From Planctomycetota bacterium (GTDB lineage Bacteria > Planctomycetota > GCA-002687715 > DRQF01), in the NCBI GenBank assembly GCA_020639295.1, contig JACKGY010000003.1, forward strand, positions 186,001 through 250,000: a stretch of DNA of 64,000 nt, in the 5' to 3' direction. Below are positions 51,159 through 60,647 of this stretch, piece after piece (within the stretch, counting starts at the first letter, position 1; each line of letters opens with the position of its first letter). Under the pieces are notes generated by a model. It did not search any database. It was not told the origin of the DNA and saw only the letters and a list, made by a program, of their open reading frames with translations. A program made the translations under genes and the position numbers.

Positions 51159-52399
51159 CGGTCGTTGCTCCCTGGTATCGGCTCGAGTCGCTCCTGCGCC
51201 AGGGCCTCGACGGCGTCGATGAGCCAACCCCGCGGCCCGCGGCCGAGCACGTAGCGGGCATGGTGACGGCTGACGCGCGCGTGGGTGTGGCCCCAGTGAT
51301 AGACCTCGCCGGCGACCTGCCAGCGGGCGTCGAGGACGATGCGACCGGCCTCGTCGTCACGCTCGATCACCGTCGACTCGAGCGGCCCGAAGGCGCTCAC
51401 CCGGGCGACCGCGCCGCCTTCCTCCCGCATGACCAGCTGCTGGAAGACCTGATCGTAGATCGGGCCGATGAGCCGATCGCTGACCGAGGTCGCGAGCGCG
51501 TCGTAGACGTCGCTCTCCCGCTCGTAGGAGAAGGCGTCGTAGACGCCGCGCAGCCGTTCGGCGAGGACGGCGCGGGCCTCGGCGTCGTCGAGCGTGGCCG
51601 CGGCCCGACCGGCGAGCGGCAGCAGGAGACCGAGGCCGAGCGAGGCGGCGAGGGCCGTGGTCAGGGCGCGCGGGCGACCCACCGAGCCCGCCGAGGCCAG
51701 CACCGCCAGGGCGCAGGCCGCGAGGGCCAGGATCGCGATCACGCGCGCCACGAGCGGGCCCGGGCCACCCGGACGGGTCTCGTCGGCGCGGACCGGGATC
51801 GGGCGCGCGAAGGTCCCGGCCGGCGCATGCCAGACGTATTCGGGCTCCTCGGCGCGCAGGTCGACGATCTTGATCTCGCGACCGGCCGACCATTCCGCCT
51901 TCAGGGCCAGGCGCTGGTCGACGATGCCCTCGAGCGCGCGATCGGGCGGATAGAGCCCCCAGTAGACCGCGACCTGGGCCGGCGCGGTCTCGAGACGATG
52001 GCTGAGGACCAGCCGGAAACGCTGCACCGCGCGCAGACCCATCCGCGGGAAGAACTCGGCGTCGTCCGGTTCCCAGGGCTCCTCCTCGAACTCGACCCGG
52101 TCGGCGGGCCGTTCGCGCCCGTCCACCTTGACGCGGACCTGCCGGCGCAGGAGTGCTTCGAGGGCGTTGCCGAACGCGGGCAGTTCCGCCTCGGCGACGA
52201 AGTCGAGTCCGGTCCGGGACCGCTCGATGAACTCGTCGGCGAAGGCGAGGTTGAGGCGGGCCTGGATCTCGACCCGATCCTGATCGATGCGGACGCGGAG
52301 GTCGACGTCGGGGCCGTCCTGGGGATGTTCCGGTCGCGATCGGTCGGCGCCGACCAGGAGGCCGAGGAACAGCAGGATCGTGGCGAGAGACATGCTCAT
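51155..52399 (-). CDS. exported membrane protein of unknown function
   Basis: 414 residues from ATG 52399 (second ATG at 52393). Signal SMSLATILLFLGLLVGA, then a periplasmic domain with strand-like text (VDLRVRIDQDRVEIQARLNLAF) up to about 195, helices near 235-285 (VARVIAILALAACALAVLAS, ALTTALAASLGLGLLLPLAG) and a C-terminal soluble region (VYDALATSVSDRLIGPIYDQVFQQLV, IVLDARWQVAGEVYHWGHTH). I recognise no family. Coupled translation with the FtsX-like gene suggests that it is a partner subunit of that transporter. Confidence 0.7.
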   Translation of the reverse strand: MSMSLATILLFLGLLVGADRSRPEHPQDGPDVDLRVRIDQDRVEIQARLNLAFADEFIERSRTGLDFVAEAELPAFGNALEALLRRQVRVKVDGRERPADRVEFEEEPWEPDDAEFFPRMGLRAVQRFRLVLSHRLETAPAQVAVYWGLYPPDRALEGIVDQRLALKAEWSAGREIKIVDLRAEEPEYVWHAPAGTFARPIPVRADETRPGGPGPLVARVIAILALAACALAVLASAGSVGRPRALTTALAASLGLGLLLPLAGRAAATLDDAEARAVLAERLRGVYDAFSYERESDVYDALATSVSDRLIGPIYDQVFQQLVMREEGGAVARVSAFGPLESTVIERDDEAGRIVLDARWQVAGEVYHWGHTHARVSRHHARYVLGRGPRGWLIDAVEALAQERLEPIPGSNDR

Positions 52400-52594
52400 G
52401 CGCGGCCCGGGACGGACGTGGCTCGAGGGCCGGTCTCGTTCGTCCGACCCGAAAGGAGAGGTTAGGGTAGCCCGGAGTCGATCGCAATCCCGGCCCGGGA
52501 CTCGATTTCCCCGGCGAAGCTGCGACAATCGTCGACCCGGCCGGGCGCCGGCTGCCGCCGCGACCCGATGGCAAGAACGCGCGAGGGATTCCCC

Positions 52595-54163
52595 ATGAAC
52601 CAGTTCGTCCGGAGCCTCCTGCTCCTCGGTCTCCTGCTTCGGTCCCCGATCCTGGCCCAGGAGGTCGCGGTCGAGCCCGCCGAGAAGGACGTCGCCACCT
52701 TCCGTCAGCACGTCGACTGGCTCGCCAGCCCCTTCATGAAGGGACGGCTCCCGGGCACGCCCGAGATGGCCTTCGCCCGCGACTACGTCGAGTGGCACCT
52801 CCGTCAGGCCGGGCTCGCGCCGGCCTTCCCGGCCAGCGAGGAGAACGGCGCCGCGAGCTTCCGGCAGCCCTTCGAGATCGGCATGCGCCGCGAGCTGAGC
52901 AGCTGCCGCCTGGCCGCGACCGGGGTCGAGTTGACCGCGGGCAGCGATTTTCGCGGCATGGCCTGCGGCGACGTCGGCAAGGTCACCGGGACGCTGGTCT
53001 TCGCCGGCTACGGGATCAAGGACCTGGGTGCCGACTGGCACGGTCTGGACGACGACGATCGCTTCGACGGCAAGGTGGTCGCGATCTATGCCTACGGGCC
53101 GATGGACGACGCCGGCAGGTCGATCCAGCCCGGTTGGCGCGGCAATCCCTGGCCGCGGCAGACCGACCCCTTCGCCAAGGGTTCCACCTTCCGGGATCGG
53201 GGCGCGGCCGCCGTCTTGCTGGTGGTGCCGCCCGGCGTCGCCGACGACGGCGCGGGCCTCGACGGCATCCGTGATCGTGGCATGCAGATCTGGGATTGTC
53301 CGGTCGTCATGACCACGACCGCGGCCTTCGAGTCGTTGATGAAGGCGAGCGGCTCGGAGCAGAGCGCCCTGGAACTGCGGCGTCTCGCCGACAAGGGCCG
53401 CTGCCTGGTCGACCTCGGTCTCGAGGTCGGTGTCGAGGTGGCGATCGAGGCCACGCCGCGCTCGGCCGAGAACGTCGGCGGCCTCCTCGCCGGTCGCGGC
53501 AAGCTCGCCGACCAGATCCTGGTCATCGGCGCGCACATCGACCATCTCGGCCTCGGTCAGGTCGGCAGCCGCGCCGGCAAGGAAGGTCGCGGCAAGATCC
53601 ACCCGGGCGCCGACGACAACGCCTCGGGCACGGCCGCGATGATGATGCTGGCCGAGCGCCTCGTCGCCCACTACCGGAGCCAGCCGGAGGACGCCGACCT
53701 GCGGTCGATCCTCTTCCTCGGCTTCGACGCCGAGGAGCAGGGGCTGCTCGGCTCGGCCCACTACGTCAAGGCACCGATCCGACCCCTCGACCAGCACGAC
53801 CTGATGATCAACTTCGACATGATCGGCCGGATCACCGAACGCCGGCTCCGGGTCGACGGCAGCAAGAGCGCCGCCGGGCTCGAGGAGCTGCTGAAGCCGC
53901 TCTTCGCCGGGTCCGGCCTGGAGATCGTCGCCGGCGACACGGTGATGATGGCGAGCGATCACGCGCCCTTCTACTCGGCCGGCGTACCGGTGCTGTTCGG
54001 GATCATCGATCCCTTCCACAACGAGTACCACACGCCCGCGGACACCGCCGACAAGATGAACTGCGTCGACGCCGTGCGCGTGGTCGAGCTCTTCGACCGC
54101 ATCGCCCGGGTCCTGGCCGTGCATCCGGGGAAGCTGGTCTTCCATGGCCGGAGGCGCAACTGA
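52595..54163 (+). CDS. secreted M28 family zinc aminopeptidase
   Basis: 522 residues from ATG 52595 (an upstream ATG at 52568 lacks a signal start). Signal QFVRSLLLLGLLLRSPILAQ. A protease-associated domain is inserted at about residues 110-270 (GTLVFAGYGIKDLG). The two-zinc site of M28 peptidases is complete: IGAHIDHLG (His), PGADDNASGT (bridging Asp), GFDAEEQGLLGS (Glu-Glu), INFDMIG (Asp) and EYHTPADTADKM (His). It would remove N-terminal residues from peptides in the periplasm or outside the cell. The redoxin gene begins within its stop codon. Confidence 0.9.
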   Translation: MNQFVRSLLLLGLLLRSPILAQEVAVEPAEKDVATFRQHVDWLASPFMKGRLPGTPEMAFARDYVEWHLRQAGLAPAFPASEENGAASFRQPFEIGMRRELSSCRLAATGVELTAGSDFRGMACGDVGKVTGTLVFAGYGIKDLGADWHGLDDDDRFDGKVVAIYAYGPMDDAGRSIQPGWRGNPWPRQTDPFAKGSTFRDRGAAAVLLVVPPGVADDGAGLDGIRDRGMQIWDCPVVMTTTAAFESLMKASGSEQSALELRRLADKGRCLVDLGLEVGVEVAIEATPRSAENVGGLLAGRGKLADQILVIGAHIDHLGLGQVGSRAGKEGRGKIHPGADDNASGTAAMMMLAERLVAHYRSQPEDADLRSILFLGFDAEEQGLLGSAHYVKAPIRPLDQHDLMINFDMIGRITERRLRVDGSKSAAGLEELLKPLFAGSGLEIVAGDTVMMASDHAPFYSAGVPVLFGIIDPFHNEYHTPADTADKMNCVDAVRVVELFDRIARVLAVHPGKLVFHGRRRN

Positions 54164-54744
54164 TGGTGCTGCGCCCCTCGGAGATGCCCGAACTCGGCAG
54201 CCCCTTGCCCGACTTCGAGCTCGAGGACCTGCGGTCGGGGCGCATGGTCTCGACCCGCGAGCTGCGGGCCCGGCCGGGCGTCCTGATCGCCTTCCTCTGC
54301 GCCCATTGCCCCTACGTCCTGCACATCGAGGAGGAGTTCGCGCGCCTGGTCGCCGAGTTCCAGGACCGGATCGCCATCGTCGCCGTCTCCTCGAACGACG
54401 TCGGCAGCCACCCCGAGGACGGGCCCGAGGGCTTGCGGGCGCAGGCCAGGCGGCTGGGGCTCGCCTGCCCCTATCTCTTCGATCGCGACCAGACCCTGGC
54501 GCGCGCCTTCCGCGCCGCCTGCACGCCCGATTTCTTCCTCTACGACGGCGCGGGCCGGCTCTACTATCGAGGTCAGTTCGACGACGCGCGGCCGGGCAAG
54601 CCGGCCCCGGTCACCGGGCGCGACCTCCGGGCCGCGCTCTCGGCCCTCCTGGCCGGCGCGCCGCCGCCGGAGGACCAGCGGCCCAGCATCGGCTGCAACG
54701 TGAAATGGATACCCGGCCAGGAGCCGGACTGGTTCCCGGCTTGA
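54163..54744 (+). CDS. thioredoxin-fold peroxiredoxin/redoxin
   Basis: 193 residues from ATG 54163, sharing one base with the preceding stop (TGATG) and preceded by GGAGG. The start (LGSPLPDFELEDLRSGRMVS) and FLCAHCPYVLHIEEEF carry a CxxC active site in the place of the redoxin thiol, and CTPDFFLYDGAGRLYYRG is the conserved cis-Pro region of the AhpC/TSA-Redoxin group. No signal peptide is visible, so it acts in the cytoplasm, probably reducing thiols or peroxides. The C-terminus has SIGCNVKWIPG, a second motif common in this subgroup. Confidence 0.85.
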   Translation: MVLRPSEMPELGSPLPDFELEDLRSGRMVSTRELRARPGVLIAFLCAHCPYVLHIEEEFARLVAEFQDRIAIVAVSSNDVGSHPEDGPEGLRAQARRLGLACPYLFDRDQTLARAFRAACTPDFFLYDGAGRLYYRGQFDDARPGKPAPVTGRDLRAALSALLAGAPPPEDQRPSIGCNVKWIPGQEPDWFPA

Positions 54745-54781
54745 CCGGGGCCGACCCAGGAGATCACCGGAGATCATCGCC

Positions 54782-55663
54782 ATGAAACGCATCCTTCGCC
54801 TCTTCATCTTCCTCGTCCTCCTCATCGTCGTCGGCGTCGGCGTCCTCGCCTACTACGCCGACTCGCTGGCCAAGACCGGCATCGAGAAGGGCATGACCGA
54901 CAAGCTCGGCGTCGCCACGACGCTCGATGGCGTGTCGCTGTCCTTCCTGAGCGCGAGCTGCGATCTCGACCGGCTGCAGATCGCCAACCCGCCCGGCTTC
55001 TCGAGCAAGCCGATCTTCGAGCTGGGTCACGGCGCGGTCGAGGTCTCGGCCAAGACCCTGAATTCGGACCTGGTGGAGATCCCCAGGATCGAGTTCGACG
55101 GCATCCGCCTGCGCCTCGAGCAGAGCGGCTCGAAGGGCAACTACGACGCCATCCTGGACCGCATCGGCCAGGGGGCGAACGAGCCCAAGGAGGAGGGCGG
55201 CAAGCGTTTCGTCGTCCGCAAGGTGGTGATCAAGGACACGCGGGTGAACGCGGTGGTCGACCCGCTCGGCGGCGCGATGGCGATGCCGGAGGTCGAGGTC
55301 GTGATCCCCGAGATCGTCCTCGAGAACATCGGCTCGGAGTCCTCGGGCGGCGTCACCCTGGCCGAGCTCGGCTCCCAGATCCTGGGCACGGTCTTCGTCA
55401 AGGTGGGCGACGACGTCTCCGGCAACCTGCCCCAGCTCATCGGTCAGGGCCTCGCGAAGAGCCTGGCGGGTCTGCCGCAGCTCGGCGAGTTCACCAAGGA
55501 TCTCCAGGGCGGCGTGGGCGCCGGCCTGCAGCAGCTCCTCGGCGGCGGCGCCGGCCTCGAGGGCGTCGGGGGCGGGCTCGAGAAGACGGTCGACGACACC
55601 ATGAAGAAGGCCGACGACGCCCTCAAGAAGGGGCTCGGCGACATCCTCGGCGGCAAGCGCTGA
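54782..55663 (+). CDS. AsmA-like membrane-anchored periplasmic protein
   Basis: 293 residues. A single N-terminal helix (LFIFLVLLIVVGVGVLAYYA) is followed by a strand-rich domain: LDGVSLSFLSASCDLDRLQIANPPGF, FELGHGAVEVSAKTL, PRIEFDGIRLRLEQSG, FVVRKVVIKDTRV. These repeats match the AsmA/TamB-like, DUF748-type exported proteins that line phospholipid-bridging channels. The tail is helical and glycine-rich (GVGAGLQQLLGGGAGL). It is probably transcribed with the redoxin and peptidase genes, since only 37 bases separate it from the redoxin stop, and it ends at a strong terminator. Confidence 0.72.
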   Translation: MKRILRLFIFLVLLIVVGVGVLAYYADSLAKTGIEKGMTDKLGVATTLDGVSLSFLSASCDLDRLQIANPPGFSSKPIFELGHGAVEVSAKTLNSDLVEIPRIEFDGIRLRLEQSGSKGNYDAILDRIGQGANEPKEEGGKRFVVRKVVIKDTRVNAVVDPLGGAMAMPEVEVVIPEIVLENIGSESSGGVTLAELGSQILGTVFVKVGDDVSGNLPQLIGQGLAKSLAGLPQLGEFTKDLQGGVGAGLQQLLGGGAGLEGVGGGLEKTVDDTMKKADDALKKGLGDILGGKR

Positions 55664-55690
55664 TTCCCGATCGCCAATCGAAACGAAGAG

Positions 55691-55720
55691 AGGGCCCCGC
55701 GCCGATCGCGGGGCCCTTTT
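55691..55720 (+). terminator. strong terminator between convergent genes
   Basis: Perfect 11-bp stem AGGGCCCCGCG / CGCGGGGCCCT with loop CCGAT and a TTTT tail. It lies 27 bases after the AsmA-like gene and 31 bases before the end of the convergent secreted-protein gene. Confidence 0.92.
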
Positions 55721-55751
55721 CGTCATGGCCGGGGAGCGCCTTCGGTACGAA

Positions 55752-56990
55752 TCAGGGCCGGCCGACGACGAAGCGCATCATGTGGGTCAGGGCGTAGCCG
55801 AGCGGGCTGCCGGGCGAGTAGAGCGCGAACTGACCGACCAGGTTGAAGCCGGTGGGCGTGAAGCCGAGGCTGAGCGGCACGTTGATCTCGCCGGCGGCGT
55901 CGGTCACGAAGGTGGCATAGCCGAAGGTGGGCGAGAGCGGGTTGATCCACAGGGTCTCGCCGCTGAGCGGGATGAACAGGCCGCCGGGGATGTGGCAGTT
56001 GTCGTAGAGGAAGAGCGTCGTGGTCAGCGGCTGGGCGGCGACCAGGCGCAGCGCGTTGGTCGGGCCGAGGTTGTTGTTCAGGGGCTTGTTCCAGCCGGGG
56101 CGGCCGGTGGCGATCGGCGCCAGGCCGGCGCCGGGCGTGTACTGCATGTCGCTGCTGTAGGCGAGGCCGCGAGCGGCGCCGTTGGTGCTGGTGCCCATGA
56201 TCGGCGGATTGATCGTGCTCAGGGCGTCGTAGATCTGCAGGCCATCGGTAACCACGACGTGGTAGCCGGGGTTCTGGGTCGAGCAGAAGTGGGGGGCCAG
56301 GGCGCCGGCGCCGTTGGACTCGTTGACCGCGATGCCGACCATCGGCAGGCCGACCGGCGTGGCCACCGCGGAGACCGGCTGGGGGCCGATCGGGGCGCCA
56401 CCGGGGAACCAGTGATAGATGTTGCCGGCGCCATCGACGCCCCAGAGCGTGCCGTCGGCGTCATCGAAGTCGATGCCCTGCATCGGCAGCGTCGCGGCGA
56501 TGGGGAAGGGGAAGGGCATCGGCGGCACGATGTTGCCGAAGGGCGTTCCCAGGGCGTAGCCGCCGTAGCTGACGCCATCGGTGATCCAGAGCAGGCCCGC
56601 GCTCGGGTCGGCGCCCATGCCGGTGATCGGGCCACCGCCCAGCAGGATCGGCGCCGGAGCCGGCGGCGGCACGATGCCGGGGGCGACGAAGGGCCAGAAC
56701 AGCGAATGCTCGTCGGTGGTGATGGTGAAGCCGTCCGAGCAGAAGACCCGGCTGGTGGTCTGGTCGATGGCGATGCCGCCCGCGATGCCGCCGGCGACCA
56801 GCACGGAGCTCATCGGCAACGGGATCGTCGGCACGAGGCTCGGCGCGCCGGCGGGGTAGGTGGTCGAGGGCAGGTAGGTGCTCGCGGCACTGCCCGAGCT
56901 GAAGGAATCCAGGACGTAGACCGCCTGCCCGAAGGCAGGCAGGGCGCAAAGGACCAGAAGGGCGGCCAAGGTGGCGGTAAGCGTCTTCAT
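55752..56990 (-). CDS. secreted repetitive family protein, member 1
   Basis: 412 residues with signal TLTATLAALLVLCALPAFGQ. The protein is Gly/Pro/aromatic-rich and shares blocks with members 2-4: TTSRVFCSDG, ITGMGADPSAGLLWITDG, ADGTLWGVDGAGNIYHW, ALAPHFCSTQNPGYHVVVTDG, and the C-terminal ALRLVAAQPLTTTLFLYDNC, PLSGETLWINPLSPTFGYATFVTD. The repeated TDG/VDG-type turns suggest a beta-propeller (NHL-like) body with a C-terminal beta-sandwich. The function is unknown. A GAGGAG precedes the start; a strong terminator lies beyond its end. Confidence 0.78.
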   Translation of the reverse strand: MKTLTATLAALLVLCALPAFGQAVYVLDSFSSGSAASTYLPSTTYPAGAPSLVPTIPLPMSSVLVAGGIAGGIAIDQTTSRVFCSDGFTITTDEHSLFWPFVAPGIVPPPAPAPILLGGGPITGMGADPSAGLLWITDGVSYGGYALGTPFGNIVPPMPFPFPIAATLPMQGIDFDDADGTLWGVDGAGNIYHWFPGGAPIGPQPVSAVATPVGLPMVGIAVNESNGAGALAPHFCSTQNPGYHVVVTDGLQIYDALSTINPPIMGTSTNGAARGLAYSSDMQYTPGAGLAPIATGRPGWNKPLNNNLGPTNALRLVAAQPLTTTLFLYDNCHIPGGLFIPLSGETLWINPLSPTFGYATFVTDAAGEINVPLSLGFTPTGFNLVGQFALYSPGSPLGYALTHMMRFVVGRP

Positions 56991-57620
56991 GTCTCACTCC
57001 TCGGTTCGGTGATGCGGAAGGCGCCTCGGCGCCCCATTCGCCCTACCGATCCGTCGGCGCCCCGCCCGCGGAACGGAATTCCGCGCCATTCCGAGAAATC
57101 GCCGCCGCCGAGGGCACCTGAGCCGCTCACCGAGATGATCTTCTCGTCCCAAGTCCGGCCCAGGGAACCGATTGCCGCTTCCTAGCCGCCCCGAAGGGGG
57201 CCGGAAGGAGGTTCACATGGAGGAGCCGAGACATGACGACGGCTGCCGGCTGGTCGAGACCGGCCCGCCCGACGACGGGCGACGAGAGGGGCATACGGCA
57301 ACGGGGATTCGGCCATTGATCGTGACAGGGCAGGAAGGCGACCCTACGATCATGACCACGTAGTCGGTTGGCGCGTAGACTCGCGGATACCGGCCGAGCA
57401 CGGCTCGGCACGTCGCAGACGGCTGCTCGAACGTCAGGCGATATTCGAGACATCGCTGGAAGCGCGACTCGCATCCTCGACCCGAGGCGGCAGGCCCTGG
57501 GACCCTGTGGCGTGGGAAGAACTAACGTGAGCAGTACACAGCCCCGAAATGGCTGGCACAGGTATTTGCGGGGGCGATTGGCATTGCGGCAGCGCTACTT
57601 ACAAGTCAGGAGCTGTACTC
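56991..57620 (+). other. intergenic region with little recognised content
   Basis: 630 bases between the first paralogue and the low-G+C gene. It holds one short candidate frame (57217-57363) and the leader and AGGAG of the gene at 57621. G+C falls towards the right-hand end. I see no promoter pair, RNA gene or convincing repeat. Confidence 0.5.
57217..57363 (+). CDS. 48-residue candidate small ORF
   Basis: ATG 57217 follows GGAAGGAGGTTCAC, an excellent Shine-Dalgarno, and the frame runs 48 codons to TAG 57361-57363. The peptide is polar (MEEPRHDDGCRLVETGPPDD) with no hydrophobic segment. The Shine-Dalgarno is the only support for it being translated. Confidence 0.25.
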   Translation: MEEPRHDDGCRLVETGPPDDGRREGHTATGIRPLIVTGQEGDPTIMTT

Positions 57621-59270
57621 GTGGATTCAAAGAGGCTAACAAGGACTGTATTGCTCATCGCGACGTGCACGGTTGCAGTTGCATCTGCCATTTGGCTTCT
57701 CTCGGCATTTTCTGACCCGAACGAGAGCAGCCTTCGCCTCCCAGACTTTCACCCTCATGATCGAAAGGTAGAGTCCTCCATTCCAGTGCGGTCAAATCGG
57801 CTCGATTCCGATGTCGTAGATGTGTTGCCTGGGAATCCCGCCGATCAAACCGACCTTGTTGTTTCAGTCGTGGACACGGAGAACGCACCGATTCCCAGCG
57901 CACAAATCACCGTCGAGTATGCATCCGGAGAGCAGGCCCATGCGGGCGTGTCGGATTCGGAGGGCAAGCTGACTGTGAAGGTGCGTCCCAATGCCCACCT
58001 GATGGTCACTGCCTGGTCGGAGGATTTCGCGCCTCACAAATCGAGAGTAGAGTCCGTGGTCTCAAGGGACTCCCTCGAGTGTGTTGTTCGCCTTTCACCG
58101 GCTTTGAAGATCGAGGGGCGAGTTGCCCTTAGTGATGGGACCTGTCCTGACGGAGTCGTTGTGTCACTCGATTTGGCTGACATAGCGCGAAGTGGTCGAA
58201 CGCAATGGAGTGACTGCGGACTATCACTGTCACCTCCGCCATGTCATCCAGATCAGAGTGGGTACTTCTCTTTCGGTTGTCTTTCACCGGATTCGAGTTA
58301 CGCGATAGATGTTCGTACCCCGCCAGGATTCTCGGTCCTTCCGGAATCACCGTGGCGCATTGTTTCGCCGGGACAAGGTCCCGTGAGATTGCTCCTCGTT
58401 GAAGTCTGGCAGCTCTCTCTCGATCTGCGAGACAAGGAGAGCGGGCTCTCTCTGCCTCGCATCCTACAAGCTGAAATCCGATTCGATTCTCCGAGTTTTC
58501 ACCACACGTTCGACTGGATCAACCCTGCTGGGATTGGGATTCGAAGCAAAGAGGACGCCGAGTTGCGTCGGTTATTGCTCAGTGAGTATCGATACCACTT
58601 CGGGCAGAAAGGTGACACGAATGACCGAAGAGTGATTGTCGATGGAGTCGTTTCGGTGCCCGGCTTCAGGGATCTCGTTGCCTCGTTAGCGGTCACTCCT
58701 CTCAGCAGTGGAGAGACAAATCGCCAGGTCTTGTACTTGGAGAGAAAGGAAGGGGTGCAGATGCACCGATTGGAGTTGTCTCGCTCGTCTCGAGGAGACG
58801 ATGAGCTATTCGTCGAGGCTCGATCAAGACGAGGTGATTTCGTTTCGACCTGCACCTTCCTGCCTTTCAATGGAGGCGTTAGCGTCGCGTTGCCACTCCC
58901 CGAAGGGGCTGTATCTGTGAGCCTGGGTGATTGGCGGGAAACAGTGCAAATAGAAGTCCCAGAGGGCGAGGAGACAATCACGCTGCATGGAGTGACGCGT
59001 GGGGCAGATGTCGAACTCAATCTCGAGTCAGAGACGGGCATGTGCCGATTCTTCTTCAGCCGCCGGGGAGGAGATGGCCAGTCCGACAAGTTGGGCAATT
59101 TCATTTTCTCTGCGGAGGTGCCGCTCAAGTTCCGCGCACTTCCGATTGGAGACTATGTTCTCAAGTGCCAAGCGAGCGCATCCGGGGAAACTCGCGAGTT
59201 TCGCTTCTCAGTGCCAGATGCGGGTCCGATGTCCAGTCCGCTTGAACTGGTAGTTGACCCGATCAAGTGA
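57621..59270 (+). CDS. membrane-anchored protein with carboxypeptidase-regulatory-like repeats, atypical base composition
   Basis: 549 residues from GTG 57621, with AGGAG at 57608-57612; the frame runs back to 57549 but that part has no Shine-Dalgarno. A signal anchor (LTRTVLLIATCTVAVASAIWLL) is followed by a strand-rich body in which VVSVVDTENAPIPSAQITVEY and KIEGRVALSDGTCPDGVVVSL look like carboxypeptidase-regulatory-like Ig-type repeats. No enzyme motif is seen. Third-position G/C is clearly lower than in the flanking genes, and it interrupts an otherwise uniform minus-strand array, so acquisition by transfer is likely. Confidence 0.7.
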   Translation: MDSKRLTRTVLLIATCTVAVASAIWLLSAFSDPNESSLRLPDFHPHDRKVESSIPVRSNRLDSDVVDVLPGNPADQTDLVVSVVDTENAPIPSAQITVEYASGEQAHAGVSDSEGKLTVKVRPNAHLMVTAWSEDFAPHKSRVESVVSRDSLECVVRLSPALKIEGRVALSDGTCPDGVVVSLDLADIARSGRTQWSDCGLSLSPPPCHPDQSGYFSFGCLSPDSSYAIDVRTPPGFSVLPESPWRIVSPGQGPVRLLLVEVWQLSLDLRDKESGLSLPRILQAEIRFDSPSFHHTFDWINPAGIGIRSKEDAELRRLLLSEYRYHFGQKGDTNDRRVIVDGVVSVPGFRDLVASLAVTPLSSGETNRQVLYLERKEGVQMHRLELSRSSRGDDELFVEARSRRGDFVSTCTFLPFNGGVSVALPLPEGAVSVSLGDWRETVQIEVPEGEETITLHGVTRGADVELNLESETGMCRFFFSRRGGDGQSDKLGNFIFSAEVPLKFRALPIGDYVLKCQASASGETREFRFSVPDAGPMSSPLELVVDPIK

Positions 59271-59417
59271 TGATGTACACCTCAACGGAATTTCTCTCCA
59301 CGAGTCCTGTCGACTGAATCGGCCCGGGTTTCCCGGAGACCGCCTCTCTTTGGAGAGTGGTCGGCAAGGAGCGAGCGAGCGTGTAGTCGGCGGAGGTCCG
59401 CGAGCGGACCCCGGGAG

Positions 59418-60647
59418 TCAGTTGGTGCCGCAGCAGAATTGCATGGCGTCGGTGAGGGCGTAGCCCAGGGGGTTCATGGGCTGGAAGATGGCCCACTGGC
59501 CGACGAAGTTGAGGCCCACCGGCGCGAAGGCGAAGCTCAGCGGGTGGCTGACGTTGCCGAGGGCATCGGTGACGAAGACGCCGAAGGCGAAAGTCGGTGA
59601 CAAGGGGTTGATCCACAGGGTCTCGCCGGTGACCGGGCTGGCGAGACCGCCCGGGATCGGACAGAGGTCGTAGAGGAAGAGCGCCGTCGTCAGCGGCTTG
59701 GCGCCGACCAGGCGGAGCGCGTTGGCGGCGCCGGGATTGGTCGTGGTCGCCTTGTCAAAGCCGATCAGGCCGGCGCTGGCGACCGCGGCCGTGCCACCGA
59801 TGATCTGCGGGTCGCAGCTCACCGCCAGGCCGCGGATGCCCAGGCCGGTCGGCGACGGTGTCGGCAGCGGCGGATTCAGCGGATTGAGGGCATCGAATAC
59901 CTGGAAGCCGTCACTCACCAGGACGTGGTAGCCCTGCAGCTGGAGCGAGCAGAAGTGCGGGCCGATCGAGCCGGCGCCGTTGGTGTCGTTGATCGCCAGG
60001 CCACCGAGGGGAAGGGGGAGGCCAGGCACCGTCGCCACGGGCTGCGGGCCGATCACCCCGCCGCCGGGCAGCCAGTTGTAGACGTTGCCGACGGCATCGC
60101 AGGCCCAGAGGCTCCCGGTCGCCTGGTCGAAGTCGAGGCCGACCAGGGGCCCACCGAGCAGCGGGAAGGGCAGCGGCAGCGGCGGGATCGCGATCGGGAA
60201 GGGGAAGCCGAGGGCCGCCGCGCCGTAGTTGAAGCCATCGGTCAGCCACAGGAGTCCGGCAAGGACGTCCGTTCCCATCCCGGTGATGGCGCCCGCGGGA
60301 AAGGGTGGCACCGGCGCGGGCGGCGGCGGGGCCGTGGGCGCGACGAAGGGAGCGTAGGCGAAGCAGTAGTCGGTGACGATCGTCACGCCGTCGGTCGCGA
60401 AGACCCGACTGGTCGACTGGTCGAACGCGATGCCTCCTCCGGTCGGCGGCGTGGGCGGGAAGGCCGCGGTGGCCGGGAGCGGGATCACGCCGTGGTAGCC
60501 GGGTCCGCCGATGGGATGGAGCGTCGAGGGCAGGTAGACCTCCTCCATGAGCGTGGGCAGTCCGGGATCGAGCACGTAGACGACCTGCGCGCCGCCGAGC
60601 ACGGCGAGGCCCAGGATGACGATGGGGATGATGACGCAGCGGTTCAT
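59418..60647 (-). CDS. secreted repetitive family protein, member 2
   Basis: 409 residues, AGGAGGG before ATG 60647. Signal CVIIPIVILGLAVLGGAQ. It is the most divergent of the four members: it keeps STSRVFATDGVTIVTD, ITGMGTDVLAGLLWLTDG, GLDFDQATGSLWACDAVGNVYNW, SIGPHFCSLQLQGYHVLVSDG, and the C-terminal ALRLVGAKPLTTALFLYDLC, ETLWINPLSPTFAFGVFVTD. It ends with GYALTDAMQFCCG, which has an extra Cys pair. Function unknown, outside the cytoplasm. Confidence 0.78.
   Translation of the reverse strand: MNRCVIIPIVILGLAVLGGAQVVYVLDPGLPTLMEEVYLPSTLHPIGGPGYHGVIPLPATAAFPPTPPTGGGIAFDQSTSRVFATDGVTIVTDYCFAYAPFVAPTAPPPPAPVPPFPAGAITGMGTDVLAGLLWLTDGFNYGAAALGFPFPIAIPPLPLPFPLLGGPLVGLDFDQATGSLWACDAVGNVYNWLPGGGVIGPQPVATVPGLPLPLGGLAINDTNGAGSIGPHFCSLQLQGYHVLVSDGFQVFDALNPLNPPLPTPSPTGLGIRGLAVSCDPQIIGGTAAVASAGLIGFDKATTTNPGAANALRLVGAKPLTTALFLYDLCPIPGGLASPVTGETLWINPLSPTFAFGVFVTDALGNVSHPLSFAFAPVGLNFVGQWAIFQPMNPLGYALTDAMQFCCGTN

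Noticed and set aside
52400..54145. Upstream extension of the exported-protein frame on the minus strand (over 500 codons)
   Set aside because: It runs opposite the M28 peptidase gene; the signal peptide at 52399 gives the real start.
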